In this document: positions 10,789 to 22,262 of the stretch, piece after piece
How positions within the stretch are numbered: position 1 is the stretch's first letter
Layout: each line of letters begins with the position of its first letter
NCBI RefSeq assembly: GCF_012273895.1
Contig: NC_052116.1
Coordinates: forward strand, 2,480,001 to 2,544,000
From: Zerene cesonia
Lineage: Eukaryota; Arthropoda; Insecta; Lepidoptera; Pieridae
Direction of reading: 5' to 3'
Length of the DNA: 64,000 nt
Made by a program: the position numbers and the translations under genes
Notes under the pieces: model-generated
Told to the model about the DNA's origin: nothing
Seen by the model: the letters and a program-made list of their open reading frames with translations, nothing else
The model's database searches: none

Positions 10789-12784
10789 GTAATCTGCATT
10801 TTTAGGATAACAAGGAACCTTTATAGCAAAGGATTCTAAACCCCTTTGCTATGAAGGTTTTGAATAATTTCCATCAATCATCATCAATATGTTATTAGAG
10901 TTAGATTGAATGGACATATTATGATACCTACTTAGTTCAGAATTAACATTGCAATATATCAAATGCAACCAACTACCTGGAATATACATAAACTAGTTTT
11001 CCGCTCGCGGCTTTGCCTGCGTGATCAAAGAATATTCCTAAGAAAATTTGATATTTAGCCGTGGTAAAAAGTACCATATAAAACCTTCTCTCTATCCTCC
11101 AGCCACACATTGCGACGAGAAAGAAAGACAAATAAATAAACACACCTTTGTATTTATAATATTAGTAAGGATAAGAATTCATTAATAGAAAGCTTTTGCT
11201 CGCGGCTTCGCACGCGTTAAATTCGGATTAGTTTAATAGATGTTATTATACATAATATAGACCTTCCTTGAAACACTCTATTAAAATATACCCATCAAAA
11301 TACATACATACATATAGGGGCCGATATTCTATGTATTCATCCTTCTTAATATTATAAATGCGAAAGTTTGTAAGGATGTGTGTGTTTGTTGCTCTTTTAC
11401 GCAAAAACTACTGCACCGATTGCAATGAAATTTGCTACGTAGACAGCTGGACAACTGGAATAACATATAGGCAACTTTTTATCCCGATATTCCTACGGGA
11501 TACGGACTTACGCGGGTGAAACCGCAGGGCGTAGCTAGTAATAAATAAATTACAAATATCTTTACAGATAAAGCATTCGAACCAGCGGACTTTTCCTACT
11601 GGGACCCATACTACGTAGATTCTGAAATAGTGCAACGGTACAAGCGAAATATAGAAGAAGGCGAAGACGCATTTGCAGAAGCGGAGGTGACAACCGTAGA
11701 GACCTCGACATCGAAGCCCGTCAAACAACATTTGGGACCGGCAATCGCATTGACAGGAATATTCGGTGCTTTGTTTATTATCCTGCCGTTTCTCGTGAAG
11801 AAGGGACCCAATAGAGGGTGGGTATTTTTATATAGGAAAACATCCACATCTGGGTAGCAGAGTATTTGCTTATTAATTGTTTAAAATCTGTCTATATAGC
11901 TGAGGTTGTTTGAACGCTATCACGTTAAACTTCGAGTTACGGGACCGATATCAAACAATATTTTACCGTTGTATTAATGAGTTGTATAAGTAGGTGCTAT
12001 ATGCTATATTAATGCGTAACGGGCAAAGTCGGGGCAGTTCGCTGGTTTAAAATAATTGTTTTAAAATACGTTGCTGATGCCTTAATTTAAATGTATTTAA
12101 TGTTTTATATTTAAGCCTATTAATTTATGTATTTAATGTATTTAATATACTGAATTACTTAAATGATTAATCTTTTTTCAGAATAATACAATGCAGCATC
12201 ATGATAACAATATTCTGTATGTGGATTTTGTAAGTTTCGTTAAGACAAATTCAAATATACTATCTTATGAATTGTGATCAATTCATAATATAACTATATG
12301 ATTTGTATTTACGTCCAATTTGTAATGCAAAGCTATAATTCAAATTTCTTCAACTTAATAACTCTTTGTGGGGTAACTGTTTCCACATCTTTGAGGCGTT
12401 TTATTGGTCATCATCATAGGGTACCATATCCTGACTTGTACAAATATATAGAATTTGTCTTGTTATATCTTTTAGCTGGGTGACTATTTACATTGGGCAA
12501 ATGAACCCTTTAATGGGACCAAGACTCGAGAACACTACTGTTGCTTGGATTGCACACAAATTGGTTAGTTTATATTTTATTAGTACCTCACCTAGCCCCA
12601 ATCCTCAAACATGTATGTATCAATTCCTATATGGAGTTTCAGCAAAAACCAAACATAATCGTGTTTGTTTTTTATTTGATTTTAGTATTAAATTCATTGC
12701 TACTTTCTTCTACTACATATTTATGTGTATGCTTTTTTTCAGGGTAATCAAGTTGTAAGAGGCAACTCCAGCAGTTCCGACTAA
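10743..12784 (+). CDS. VhaM9.7-like: V-type proton ATPase subunit e-like protein, N-terminally extended (five exons, complete)
   Basis: The coding exons are 10743-10788, 11568-11817, 12182-12229, 12476-12563 and 12743-12784. All introns are GT-AG and all phases match, giving 157 residues. Subunit e is a small two-span membrane protein of the proton-translocating V0 sector. The diagnostic core is visible: a first membrane span (about residues 74-91), the loop KKGPNRG (93-99), a second span (about 100-121) and QMNPLMGP (123-130). An N-glycosylation sequon NTT at 134 sits where other e subunits have one. Family members are usually about 80 residues; here about 72 residues precede the core. That extension is basic at the very start (MTRRRLKHDKKTK), then aromatic and acidic (FSYWDPYYVD, EEGEDAFAEAE), then Thr/Ser-rich. 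The start ATG is the first in exon 1, and exon 1 joins exon 2 in phase 1 to read LE-DKAF. A polyadenylation signal AATAAA lies at 12844. It is probably a lineage-specific paralogue. The family call is firm; the function of the extension is unknown. Confidence 0.9.
10995..11178 (-). repeat. Lepidopteran interspersed repeat with a 'CGCGGCTTTGCC' end
   Basis: Begins ACTAG...CCGCTCGCGGCTTTGCCTGC and ends TATTTATAATATTAGTAAGGA. It has the same general design as family A (TAGT end, TTATAATATTAGTA end) but a different body. A fragment with CTCGCGGCTTCGCACGCG follows at 11200-11225. Both lie in intron 1 of the V-ATPase e-like gene. Confidence 0.55.
11338..11539 (+). mobile_element. Family-A repeat copy abutting a splice acceptor
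   Basis: Complete copy in intron 1 of the V-ATPase e-like gene. It ends at GTAGCTAGT, only about 28 bp upstream of the exon 2 acceptor AG at 11566-11567, so the polypyrimidine and branch region of this intron must lie in or next to the element. Confidence 0.85.
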
Positions 12785-14069
12785 TGATTGTCTATCTAAT
12801 ATTACAGTTATTTAAAAGCTTAAGTGTCATTCTCTTTAAGACCAATAAAGTATATAAACAAAAATCTGTCTAATTCATCCACCTTACACTATTTTTCGTG
12901 AAATGTCACTAAACAAATTTTCATGTAAGCGATATTGTAAACATTTATCCACTAAATGACTTCAAAATATTAGTTCATTGCAACCCTCGTAACGATGGTT
13001 ACAAAAGCAAAATGTACACTTGTAAAAATAAACCGATTATCGAAGTATCTCGTTAACAAGTTGATCCTCAGAACAATCAAAATGCGCACGCCGTACTGCG
13101 CCCCCAGAACAGAATCCGGCGATATCGCTAAAGATCAAAATTACATTTGTTGCGAAATCATTTATCAACGCTGATTCTCTTTCCATTTGCCGTCCCCAGA
13201 CTTGTGGGCCGGCAATTTTGTAAGGCAGTTACTGGTTATGAGTAGAGCGATTTAGTTATCGCCGGTATTTATAAGGTTAATTTTAGTGTGACATATCGGA
13301 TTTGTAAAACATGTGAAATTATTAATTTTACAGTAAATCTATCCGAGTAAGAATGTATTAATTAAAATTATGACGATCATTTTTATTTATAACGTATTAA
13401 AAATGCTTGATTCTATTAAAAAGGTAACATATAACCTTCGTGTACATTTAAAAATTTATTTATTACTATCCGGCCAAAAAACAATATCCTTTTCCGCGCC
13501 CTTCCCACTCCATTCCTTTATTTTCGTCCAAAATCCTTTACTTATCCTTAAAATAAAACTTCGTCACTCGATGCACCGCTAATCGCTCCGTCTATGAATT
13601 GAATAACTCACAAAAATCAAATGTGCTTCAGGGGAATAGTATTTGTGGGGAGATCATCATTAATTCTTGTTGGTGACGACATTTAGATTAAATTTTAATA
13701 TTTGTATTAAATGTTCACTTATCTCGAATGCGCAATCAGAGAACACATGGATAAGTTGTTTAATTTTATGTTGTTTTCTTAAATATTGTATTGCAAAAAG
13801 TAAATTAACATTTTAGAAGGTACCTATCAATATATTTACAAATCATTACCAGGCTTACGAATGTTGAACTTATAAAATTAGGGGAAATTATTAAAACAAT
13901 ACTGTGACAACATGCTTTTCAAACAAAAAGCTATTTCATGGGAATTAAAAATGTTATCGGAAATAAACCACCATACAGTAGATGTTCCTTACTTCTTCTA
14001 ACATTCCTAAGCGAATCAAACATAACCTATCTTCTTTTTGTCAAACCTCAATATATACAATAGTAATTT

Positions 14070-14470
14070 TCTCACTCAACTAGCAAAGCTATTCCGAACG
14101 AATTCATCCCCATCGCAATAAAGCCACAAATTTCTAATAAAATAGGTGTAATCCAAAGGTCAGCCCTAACCTTAACTCAATTGTTGTGTTTTCGATCTAT
14201 TTTTTCGCCCTAAAACCAAATTCGCGGCATATTGCCGACAACCCCATCTAAATGATAATTCGAGAACCCTTCTTACAATAAAAATTATTGCGGCCAGTTT
14301 ATTTTATTACGCTTCGCATTGTATTCAAATACCTACGGACAATCGAATCTGTGCTCTGTAGTTTCATTTGAAATATAAACCCTATGCTCTACTAATAAAA
14401 AAAAAAGAACTTGTAACATTTTGTCATTGGCGCCTAGTTTATTTTGCCGCCCTTGCCGTTACAGCAAATG
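14070..14470. promoter_or_regulatory. Candidate regulatory block with a repeated AGTTTATTTT motif
   Basis: Two related motif clusters lie about 135 bp apart: GCGGCCAGTTTATTTTATTAC (about 14291) and GGCGCCTAGTTTATTTTGCCG (about 14431). Each combines a GGC(G)CC-like core with AGTTTATTTT. The region also holds AAGGTCAGCCC (about 14156, a nuclear-receptor-like half site). No frame or known repeat explains it. Speculative. Confidence 0.2.
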
Positions 14471-17400
14471 TGAAGCTTTCGTTTACCTATTGAATTTCTT
14501 TAAACAAATGTATGTTTCTATATTAATTATAAAAAATGGAACACAAGAAATAATTATCGTGATGTCCCAAGATAGGATTTTTCAGTGATTTCCACGTATA
14601 ATTATTTTTTAACAAACATTGAACCGACTTCAAAGCACTGAAAAGCGAAAAAAAAATTATTACTTTATAGTAATAATTTTATAGCTTATGCGCTTATGCG
14701 CTATCTAATCATCTATTCGAAGACCTGAATTTCCACCGTCAGATCCTTACTCGTACCCTGATAATGGTACCACCACCGGAATATACTCTTTCAAACTAAA
14801 TAAAAATTTATTAAATCGGTTATAAATTACCGAAAATGTGGTCTAAGTTCTAGCATAGCCAAAAAAAACAGACGACCATAAAACCTCTTCGTTTTTGGAA
14901 ATCGGTTAAAAGAAAGAGACTGAAGATGGAAACGATTACGGCAAAACTTATTCAAATAATGTAAAAAATTAATTGGATATTATAACACATTATAAGATCA
15001 TTTTCGAGTGTATACTCATTTCCGTTAACACCGCACATTTACCCTCGCACAGTAAATAGTTATAATTACCTAGCAGATGTATATTTGCTTTACAATCTAC
15101 TATAACAGTCATCAACCGCAAGACAAAGCTAGCAACCCCATTCTTATCTCCCTTTCAGATCGCAATCAGTGCCGCCATATTCGATGCCATTATGAATCAA
15201 ATTCCCGCCTTTTTACTTTTTTCCATTCGCTAGGCACCGGCGTCAGATCTCACAGCCGATAAGTTCTTTATTATCCTGGATGATTTTTTAATCTATGCAA
15301 CTACCGATGTCGTATTTCACACATTTATTATTGTCTCATAATAGTTTGTTTAAAGAACAATAGCTTTTTATGGGGACAGATTAAGATTAAAATGACTTAA
15401 TAATTACAGTTACAACTAAATGCGTATTTAAGAGGCTTGTGTTAATTGCGTGTGCAACATATTTTATATGGCAATATTATTGCAATTCCAGCTCAATTTC
15501 TTTGTTTTAAGATTAGATATTAAATAAATGATGAGAGTCTGAATGTAGAAATTGGAAAAAACAACACCGTTGAGGCGAACACCGAAGTCTCGTAGTGGAT
15601 TTTCCTATTTGAAACTCGTTAGGAGTTTGTGTGAACTTTTAAACTGTACGAGACTGTTGAAACCGATAAATCGGTGAATAACCTTAATATTAATATTTTT
15701 TCTTCTTTCTGAAATTTGCCATGTTTGCTATAGGACTGAAGTATTTCTATAAGTAAGGGTAAGTATTATTATTCCTTAAAACACAGGTTGATTGTAACTT
15801 GCCTTAGGTGTACGGGTAGGTAGTTAAGTAAATTTTCACATTTCAATTGTCCATCAGCAAACTCTTATTACATTCGTTCCAATATCGTATCGGAGCCGTC
15901 ACGTAGATTGCGACCCGACTTTCAAGATGCGAAAAAGAATTTTCACTTGAACTGTAAGGGGATTTATCGTTGAACTTACAAAAGTGCAGGAACTCGAGAC
16001 GGATGAAAATTGTCAGCGGGAGATATTTATAGCAGTGTTTTTTAAATTTCATTTTAAATGATGTGGGTATGTTTTCGTTCGCAGTTCTCGTGTCATATGT
16101 TTGTAACCAACTCCTTCGAAACTCGACTAATTTTAATGAAATTTATTAGTTGTATTTTATATATATTAGTAGCATGTAAATTCATTAATTGTAGTGTCTG
16201 TTATTAGTTTTATTCGGTAAGTCGTAAAATTAATTTTATACCGCGAGGAAGTAATAACAGCATAACGTTTGCCGAGTCAGCTCTTAAATAAATATAAATA
16301 TTGCTACTCACTTAATATAATATCAAATTAGCTAAATAAATATGTAACACAAGTAATTATTTGAGTATCACTATATCGTAATGGCGCTTCTTCCGGCGCG
16401 GCCGCCATTAGTGGCTATTTCCTGCTCACTTCCTGTCGCTACGAGCGCCGCCCTACGGAGATTTTGGAAAGTTACAGAAACTCTTAATTACATTATAAGT
16501 TAATTATATTATTACAAAAACTTAAACACTAACCATGAACTCTACTCAGAAAATCTGTATTTTTAAATAAAAGTATCTAATCACTATCTAAAGTGATCTC
16601 GCCTGAAGTCGAAAATTAGCCCAAGCTTTTACCTTTGAATGTATAGATTTATCTACATGCATCATTTAGCTATAAATGTAATATAATGTTTATATAGAAA
16701 ACGAATAGATGACAAGCGTTTCACCATTTGTCTAGGCCAGCTATTTAGAAAGCAGTCTCTAAATAAACTCAATTATATTATAATTCAGTGGTTCTAAATC
16801 GAAAACATTTTATGAATTTTCATCTTCCATAAATCGGTAATCGGTATCAGTACATATTTAATGCTAATGTTTATTTATAAGATAACATCTAGTAGGAACT
16901 AACGCATTTAGTAATCACGTCATAAGCTTTTATATTAAGACCTTAGGAACTGTTTTAATGCTATGAGAAATTAATTATTTGTAGATTATATAATGGTAAC
17001 AAGCGACGGCGTTTCAGGCGACGGCCTTTTTCATAAGGCTATAATAATTTTATTTATGTCCCGTTTGTATTTATAGGCGTATTGCCATTCTAAACAGATA
17101 CAAAATATTTTAATCCACCATAGAACAATAATTGTAGAAAAAATGGTGTGTCAGTCTGTTTGATTTTCTTTTACGTCACAACCGAGCGACTTCCTGATAC
17201 CTATAACTTAGTGTCTGGAGATAGCTAGGAGGCTAAAGTTTAATAGGCTTCTTTATAACAGATCCATTCCCTTGGAAATTTCCTTTGACCACGCGAGCAA
17301 AGCCGCGGCTTGAGAGTTGATTTATACGAGCATACTATTACGCGTGTAATACCTACTAATGTATGAATTTAAAATAAGTGTTTAATGTGTGTTAGTGTAT

Positions 17401-18769
17401 AAGTTCATATCTTCGGTAAAAATTATCTGTACAGTTAAATAAATAATTTATAACCAGTTTGAGTTTTACTATTGAAACACGCTTGATTATAATAAAAAAA
17501 ATTAAAATATTGTATTACCTGGCCCGGGATAAACAAAAACAGCCTACATTACTGGACAACACACTCTTGTTTGTAGTGATAAAAAATTAAAAAAAAAAAA
17601 TGATCGACTTGTTTTTTCATTACATCTCGTAGCAAACAAAAAAACAAATTCTTTCTTCTTAATAATATTAGAATGGGAAATAGGGATTATGCCTTTAAAT
17701 ATTACAATTATAATCGAAAGTTTGCCTAGGTATGAAAATTTCATAAAAAAGCTCCTTCAGGCATTTTACAAAATCACAAAAACTAAGTATTTTCACAAAT
17801 TACATGTTATTAAGTGCATAATATAATAAATGCAAGTAAGCATTCACGTATCCATCAACAGAACAGTTACACAGGAATGACTGAACCGTAATCGATGTTA
17901 TTAATCGATGCTAATGTGTTCTGACACTACAATACCGCTAAGTGGCGGAAGCACTTGATGGAGCGATCTATTGGAACCAAATAGCTTTTATATCAAAGCT
18001 ATCTTTTTTATTTGTAGATGAATATTTACTTAAATACGGTATTTTAATATAACACCTTCTATAATAAAATATCGGAATAGATATGCTTTCATTAATATGA
18101 TAAATCTTTAAAATATATAACATAATAGGCGTCTTTTTATTATTCATCTTGTTTTAAGATATTCGAATGTCTTATTATTCATTCAAAATAATAAATGATT
18201 ATTTGATCATGGATTTCAGGTATTTTATTATATTTCTGTTAGATTTTGACATGACACCATTGACAATGTAATATTTCTAAATGAGTGATAAAACCGAATT
18301 GATGCGGCAGTGGGTTGCTAGTGAAAAAAAATCGTGGGCGCGACGCAATCAAGCAAAGAATGGGTTAAAAGTGTACTGAATATAAATAAGAACTTATTCG
18401 ATGTTGAAAATATTTTTTGAAGGCGCTTGATGAATACTTATCACGTTTTTTATGCTTCGTTATTTTGGGTACTTATGATTTTTTAAAGTTTTGGTTAGAA
18501 TTCGATGCCCAATAATCGACTTCATTCTTATCACATATTTGCATATACATTATCTGATTACGGATTAATAACTGCCGTTTCTATATCATCATAAGTTTAA
18601 TTTCAGCACACATTGTACTATAAATAAAGGAGGCTTAAGTACCTACATGATTTTCCATTCTGCGGAAACGCGTACAATCCAAAACATTAATCGTCGAAAA
18701 GCTTTGATTGAAAGTAAATGATAATAAGGTAAACACTATAATGACAATCATTACCGTGCTCGGTTAAGC

Positions 18770-18965
18770 TCAATGACGGTAAATGAGCAAAACCACAAAA
18801 TGCTAAAATGGCGCTGGCCGCTTCACCATTATATTGATTTCGACGCCATTAAAACGGGCCGGAAATTAAAAAGAAATAAAAACATATTGCTTTCCCGCGC
18901 GCGCCGAACTTCACCCAATTTGTACATGTTACGTTCGATTTTTGAATACACAAAAAACGAGTAAA
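18770..18965. promoter_or_regulatory. Candidate conserved non-coding block
   Basis: A less AT-rich stretch with AAAATGGCGCTGGCCGC, a CCATTATATTGATTT homeodomain-like cluster and CGACGCCATTAAAACGGGCC. The plus frame through it is open for 63 codons, but it has no family features and no splice context, so I read it as non-coding. Confidence 0.25.
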
Positions 18966-21127
18966 AACTTTTTGCCGTTCAAACTATTTCCACCTCTACT
19001 ATGGGTGAGTAAAACATGAATTCGTTTGTTGAAGTTTTTCACAAATGTCGTCACAATATTGCTGTTAAGCACGGAATATAGGGAAGGTAGATTTTATTTG
19101 GCATGCCATTATTGTCAGGGTAATATGATTATTATATTATCGGGCGATAAACGAACATAAAAAAGATATAGGCGGCGAGGCAATCATCTCGGGTGGGGAT
19201 TACGAGCTTATTACAATGTTTCGAGGTATTATCGAGCATGTTAGTGGCTAATTAGATTTGTGACTTGGACTGGTAGCATAAATCACTTAATGGAACTATG
19301 ATCTATGACTATATACAGATATCACTAAGTTTATATTACCATGTGTTGTAAAATAATAGAAACAAAAATTATAAAGACATAGGATCTATAAAAAATACAA
19401 TTTGGCATTCAACATTTTCATAATTCATAATATTGCGGATAACCGTAATTACCATAGTAATTTTACCATGATTTTTCTTCTATCTACCAATTAATTCTGC
19501 AATTCACCATCTATCGCCTTAAAAAGGTAAAATAAAGTCTAGTCGAAGTTGGTGCTTAAAACAAGTAAAAATTGTCTATGTAGCACCAAGCTTCAACTCG
19601 ATCTTCTTTTTTTTAAGAAGTGATTTATTTATGTGCATGGAAATGTAATGTCATACTTACGTACAACTTATATGTAATTTTTTTACGAACTAAACATTAT
19701 GGCATATAAATGTGTCCATCAGTATGTATCAATATGGTATATGTATGTAACCAATGAGGAGTTTTTTAACTGTCCATCATCTTTATAAGCAGTCCCCTAA
19801 TGACAGTCCACCGATCTAGCTAAATGAATAAGCCCAAACACGAGTTAGATATCTAGTATGAAGAGTTCCCTCGTCAGTTCTTCGGCTCCATCATCGGATC
19901 GACTCTAGGACCTTTATTTCAGTGCAGTTCTTTAAAGCACATAACTAACGCATTAGTTGCCTGCACGATCTTTTAAAAGTTTCCCTCGATTTCTCTGGGA
20001 TATCACCAAATTTAAGTTTTCTCATCATACCTCCCTTGAAATATCTTACTGAGTTCCTCCCAGGCATATACAATAATGATATACGGTTGCATAAAGAAAC
20101 TCCTTACATTTTTGAAGTGGGTAAAAAATTAAACCTTTATGTCATAAAAGAATACATATCCAGGATACCTATTAACATTTAGATTTAACACTACTCTGTA
20201 ACGTAAGTACTTATGCGATATTACTTCAATAAGTATGCACTTAAATTTGAACCTTATTAGTAGTCTTATAGAAAACTCTACAAATCTGCTAAAATATACA
20301 ATTGATTTGGAGTTATTACTCTATAATGCATAGGTATTGTTAACATCCTGGCTTGAGTACGATTATGAGACAAATATCTGTGAGAAAATAGTTATGGTAC
20401 TATCAGTGCACTTTACACCTTTAAGCCGATCCAAATCTCAAGTGTTAATATTTTTGCTTCGAGTTTAAACAAATAGAGATTCAATTATCATCTTTAGGTA
20501 CAATCTCGAGCTTTCTATGTCAGCATTGTGGTTTCTATTATTCTTTTATCCCAACTAACATTTCAGTGTCAATAGCTAAATACCGACGTTTTTGACCCTT
20601 TCATTCCTTTAATCCTATATATTTGCATAACTTATCCATCCCGTACAAGAAAAATTATTTATTTCATATTTCTATTCCAACCTTCCAACCATAAACAAAA
20701 ATATCCCTTTAAATGTTTATGGTAACAGTTCTATATTCAAAAGAGAAGCCTGTAAGCCGTGTTATCATCTACTTAATTACGAATAATCCATAACAATAAG
20801 CAACAACTTATAAAAGTCCAATAAAACGTATGATAGTATATCTCATTCGACATATTGGCGGCAATACTTGAACTACACGTAAAATACATTAGCCGTGATA
20901 ATACCGTTAATGGACGCCAAATATTTGCACATCACTAGTATTGATAACGCTAGGCGAAATTAAAAGTAATTTTATCTTAATGGTTCGATTCCATACGCCC
21001 GAATGATGGATTTATTGTTTTGTAATGTTAAGTAAATTGAGTTATTTGGTACTTATTTTTTAGGTTATGCGAATATAATAATGGCTATTTCGGACATATT
21101 GCATGCAGGCACGTGAATTATTATTAA

Positions 21128-21295
21128 CTAGCTGCGCCCCGCGGTTTCACCCGCGTAAGTCCGTATCCCGTAGGAATACCGGAATAAATAGTTGCCTATA
21201 TGTTATTCCAGTTTTTGCATGAAAGAGCAACAAACACACACACATCCTTACAAAACTTTCGCGTTTATAATATCAGTTGGATAGGATAGGATGTG
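21128..21295 (-). mobile_element. Family-A repeat copy, internally deleted
   Basis: Begins CTAGCTGCGCCCCGCGG and ends in the TTATAATATCAG boundary. The segment between TTCCAGTT and TTTTGCATGAAAGAG (the part normally carrying GGTACGTAGATAGCTG and the CCGATTGC motif) is missing. Confidence 0.85.
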
Positions 21296-21712
21296 ATTTC
21301 ATAATTAAAATAATTTTTACTAAGTACCTAGTTGAAAATTTTCAAAATACTTTTATTAATATAGGTTTAATTAACAAGATGTTCGAGCTTTAATTATTTG
21401 TAATTATAAACATACCCATAATCATTGTACTCAAATATATTTATATAGCTTTCCACCCTCAAAAAATTACTAACTACATTTTTGGGATCAATATATTACA
21501 TTCATATTACAAAACAACTTCTCTTGAAAAAAAAATTAATGCACAGAAATTGTCATGCCACTGTTTAATTATGGTATGTCTACTGTATAGGTTACGACGG
21601 TACCTATAGGTATGTTAAATGACGATTAACTAATTTAATATTTAAAAACTAATTTATGTATATTTTCTTATTCGAATTCATAACTGTCCAATAGTATATT
21701 TCGTGCTGTTAA

Positions 21713-21825
21713 CGCCACCTAGTGAGGAGTAGCGTTATTAGTTCTCTAGTTCACTTAGGTACACGGAGAAATGTCTCACTTAGAACGTAATGCGAAGTAC
21801 ATAATAAATTCCATAGATGTCGCTG
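21713..21825. promoter_or_regulatory. Two CTCF-like insulator motifs upstream of Sans
   Basis: CGCCACCTAGTG at 21713-21724 (CACTAGGTGGCG on the minus strand) and TAGATGTCGCTG at 21814-21825 resemble the insect CTCF core (AGGTGGCGC / AGATGGCGC type). They lie about 415-530 bp before the Sans start codon. This is a motif match only. Confidence 0.35.
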
Positions 21826-22239
21826 CATTCAAACTAGAGGTCAATGTTTTATCTCGTAGCTATGTTCAGAGCAGTTCTTGTTGACTTGTATTTTATACAC
21901 TCGTTTTTTGTCATGAACCAGACACTTGTCGACAGAATAGTGGTAGAACAATAGAAGTGAATTAATTTTTATTAATTTTGTTTAAATTGTGTATGCACCT
22001 GTATCAAGTGAGACAAAAGCAAAATATTGTGATACTCGAATTATTATTCTCTTTGTGATAAAGCTATTTAAAAGTAATTAAATAAAATAAAAAACGTATT
22101 GAAGTGTAAAGTGTGACAGTATAAACTTTCTCGTATTATCAATTTCGCGGTATTCGGCGGCCGAATTCATAGAAAATGAGTTGACCAAACTTTGCATCAC
22201 CTATTTTTTTACCCTGGTTCAAAATAAATAACCGAAATC

Positions 22240-22262
22240 ATGACTACAGACAGATTTCACAA
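22240..22262 (+). CDS. Sans: Sans coding exon 1 (23 nt)
   Basis: ATG at 22240 reads MTTDRFH plus AA, with donor GTAAGTAC at 22263. It joins the ankyrin exon (29295) to give FHKAAKDGLLEVL, which is the usual N-terminus of this family (MSDxFHKAA in flies, HRAARDG in vertebrates). The exon is far too short to be called from an open frame, and the intron that follows is 7.0 kb. Confidence 0.92.

Larger units (their letters stand above)
12785..22239. other. Gene-poor stretch between the V-ATPase e-like gene and Sans
   Basis: It holds the V-ATPase e-like 3' UTR (polyadenylation signal at 12844), then about 9 kb without a coding exon I can support. It contains possible regulatory blocks (14070-14470, 16380-16460, 18770-18965), one family-A copy (21128-21295) and, near its right end, the Sans promoter region with CTCF-like motifs. 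Small exons of an unrecognised gene cannot be excluded. Confidence 0.55.

Noticed and set aside
15150..15240. Possible exon after CCCTTTCAG (IAISAAIFDAIMNQIP...)
   Set aside because: A good-looking acceptor, but the frame meets a stop after about 24 codons and links to no neighbouring exon.
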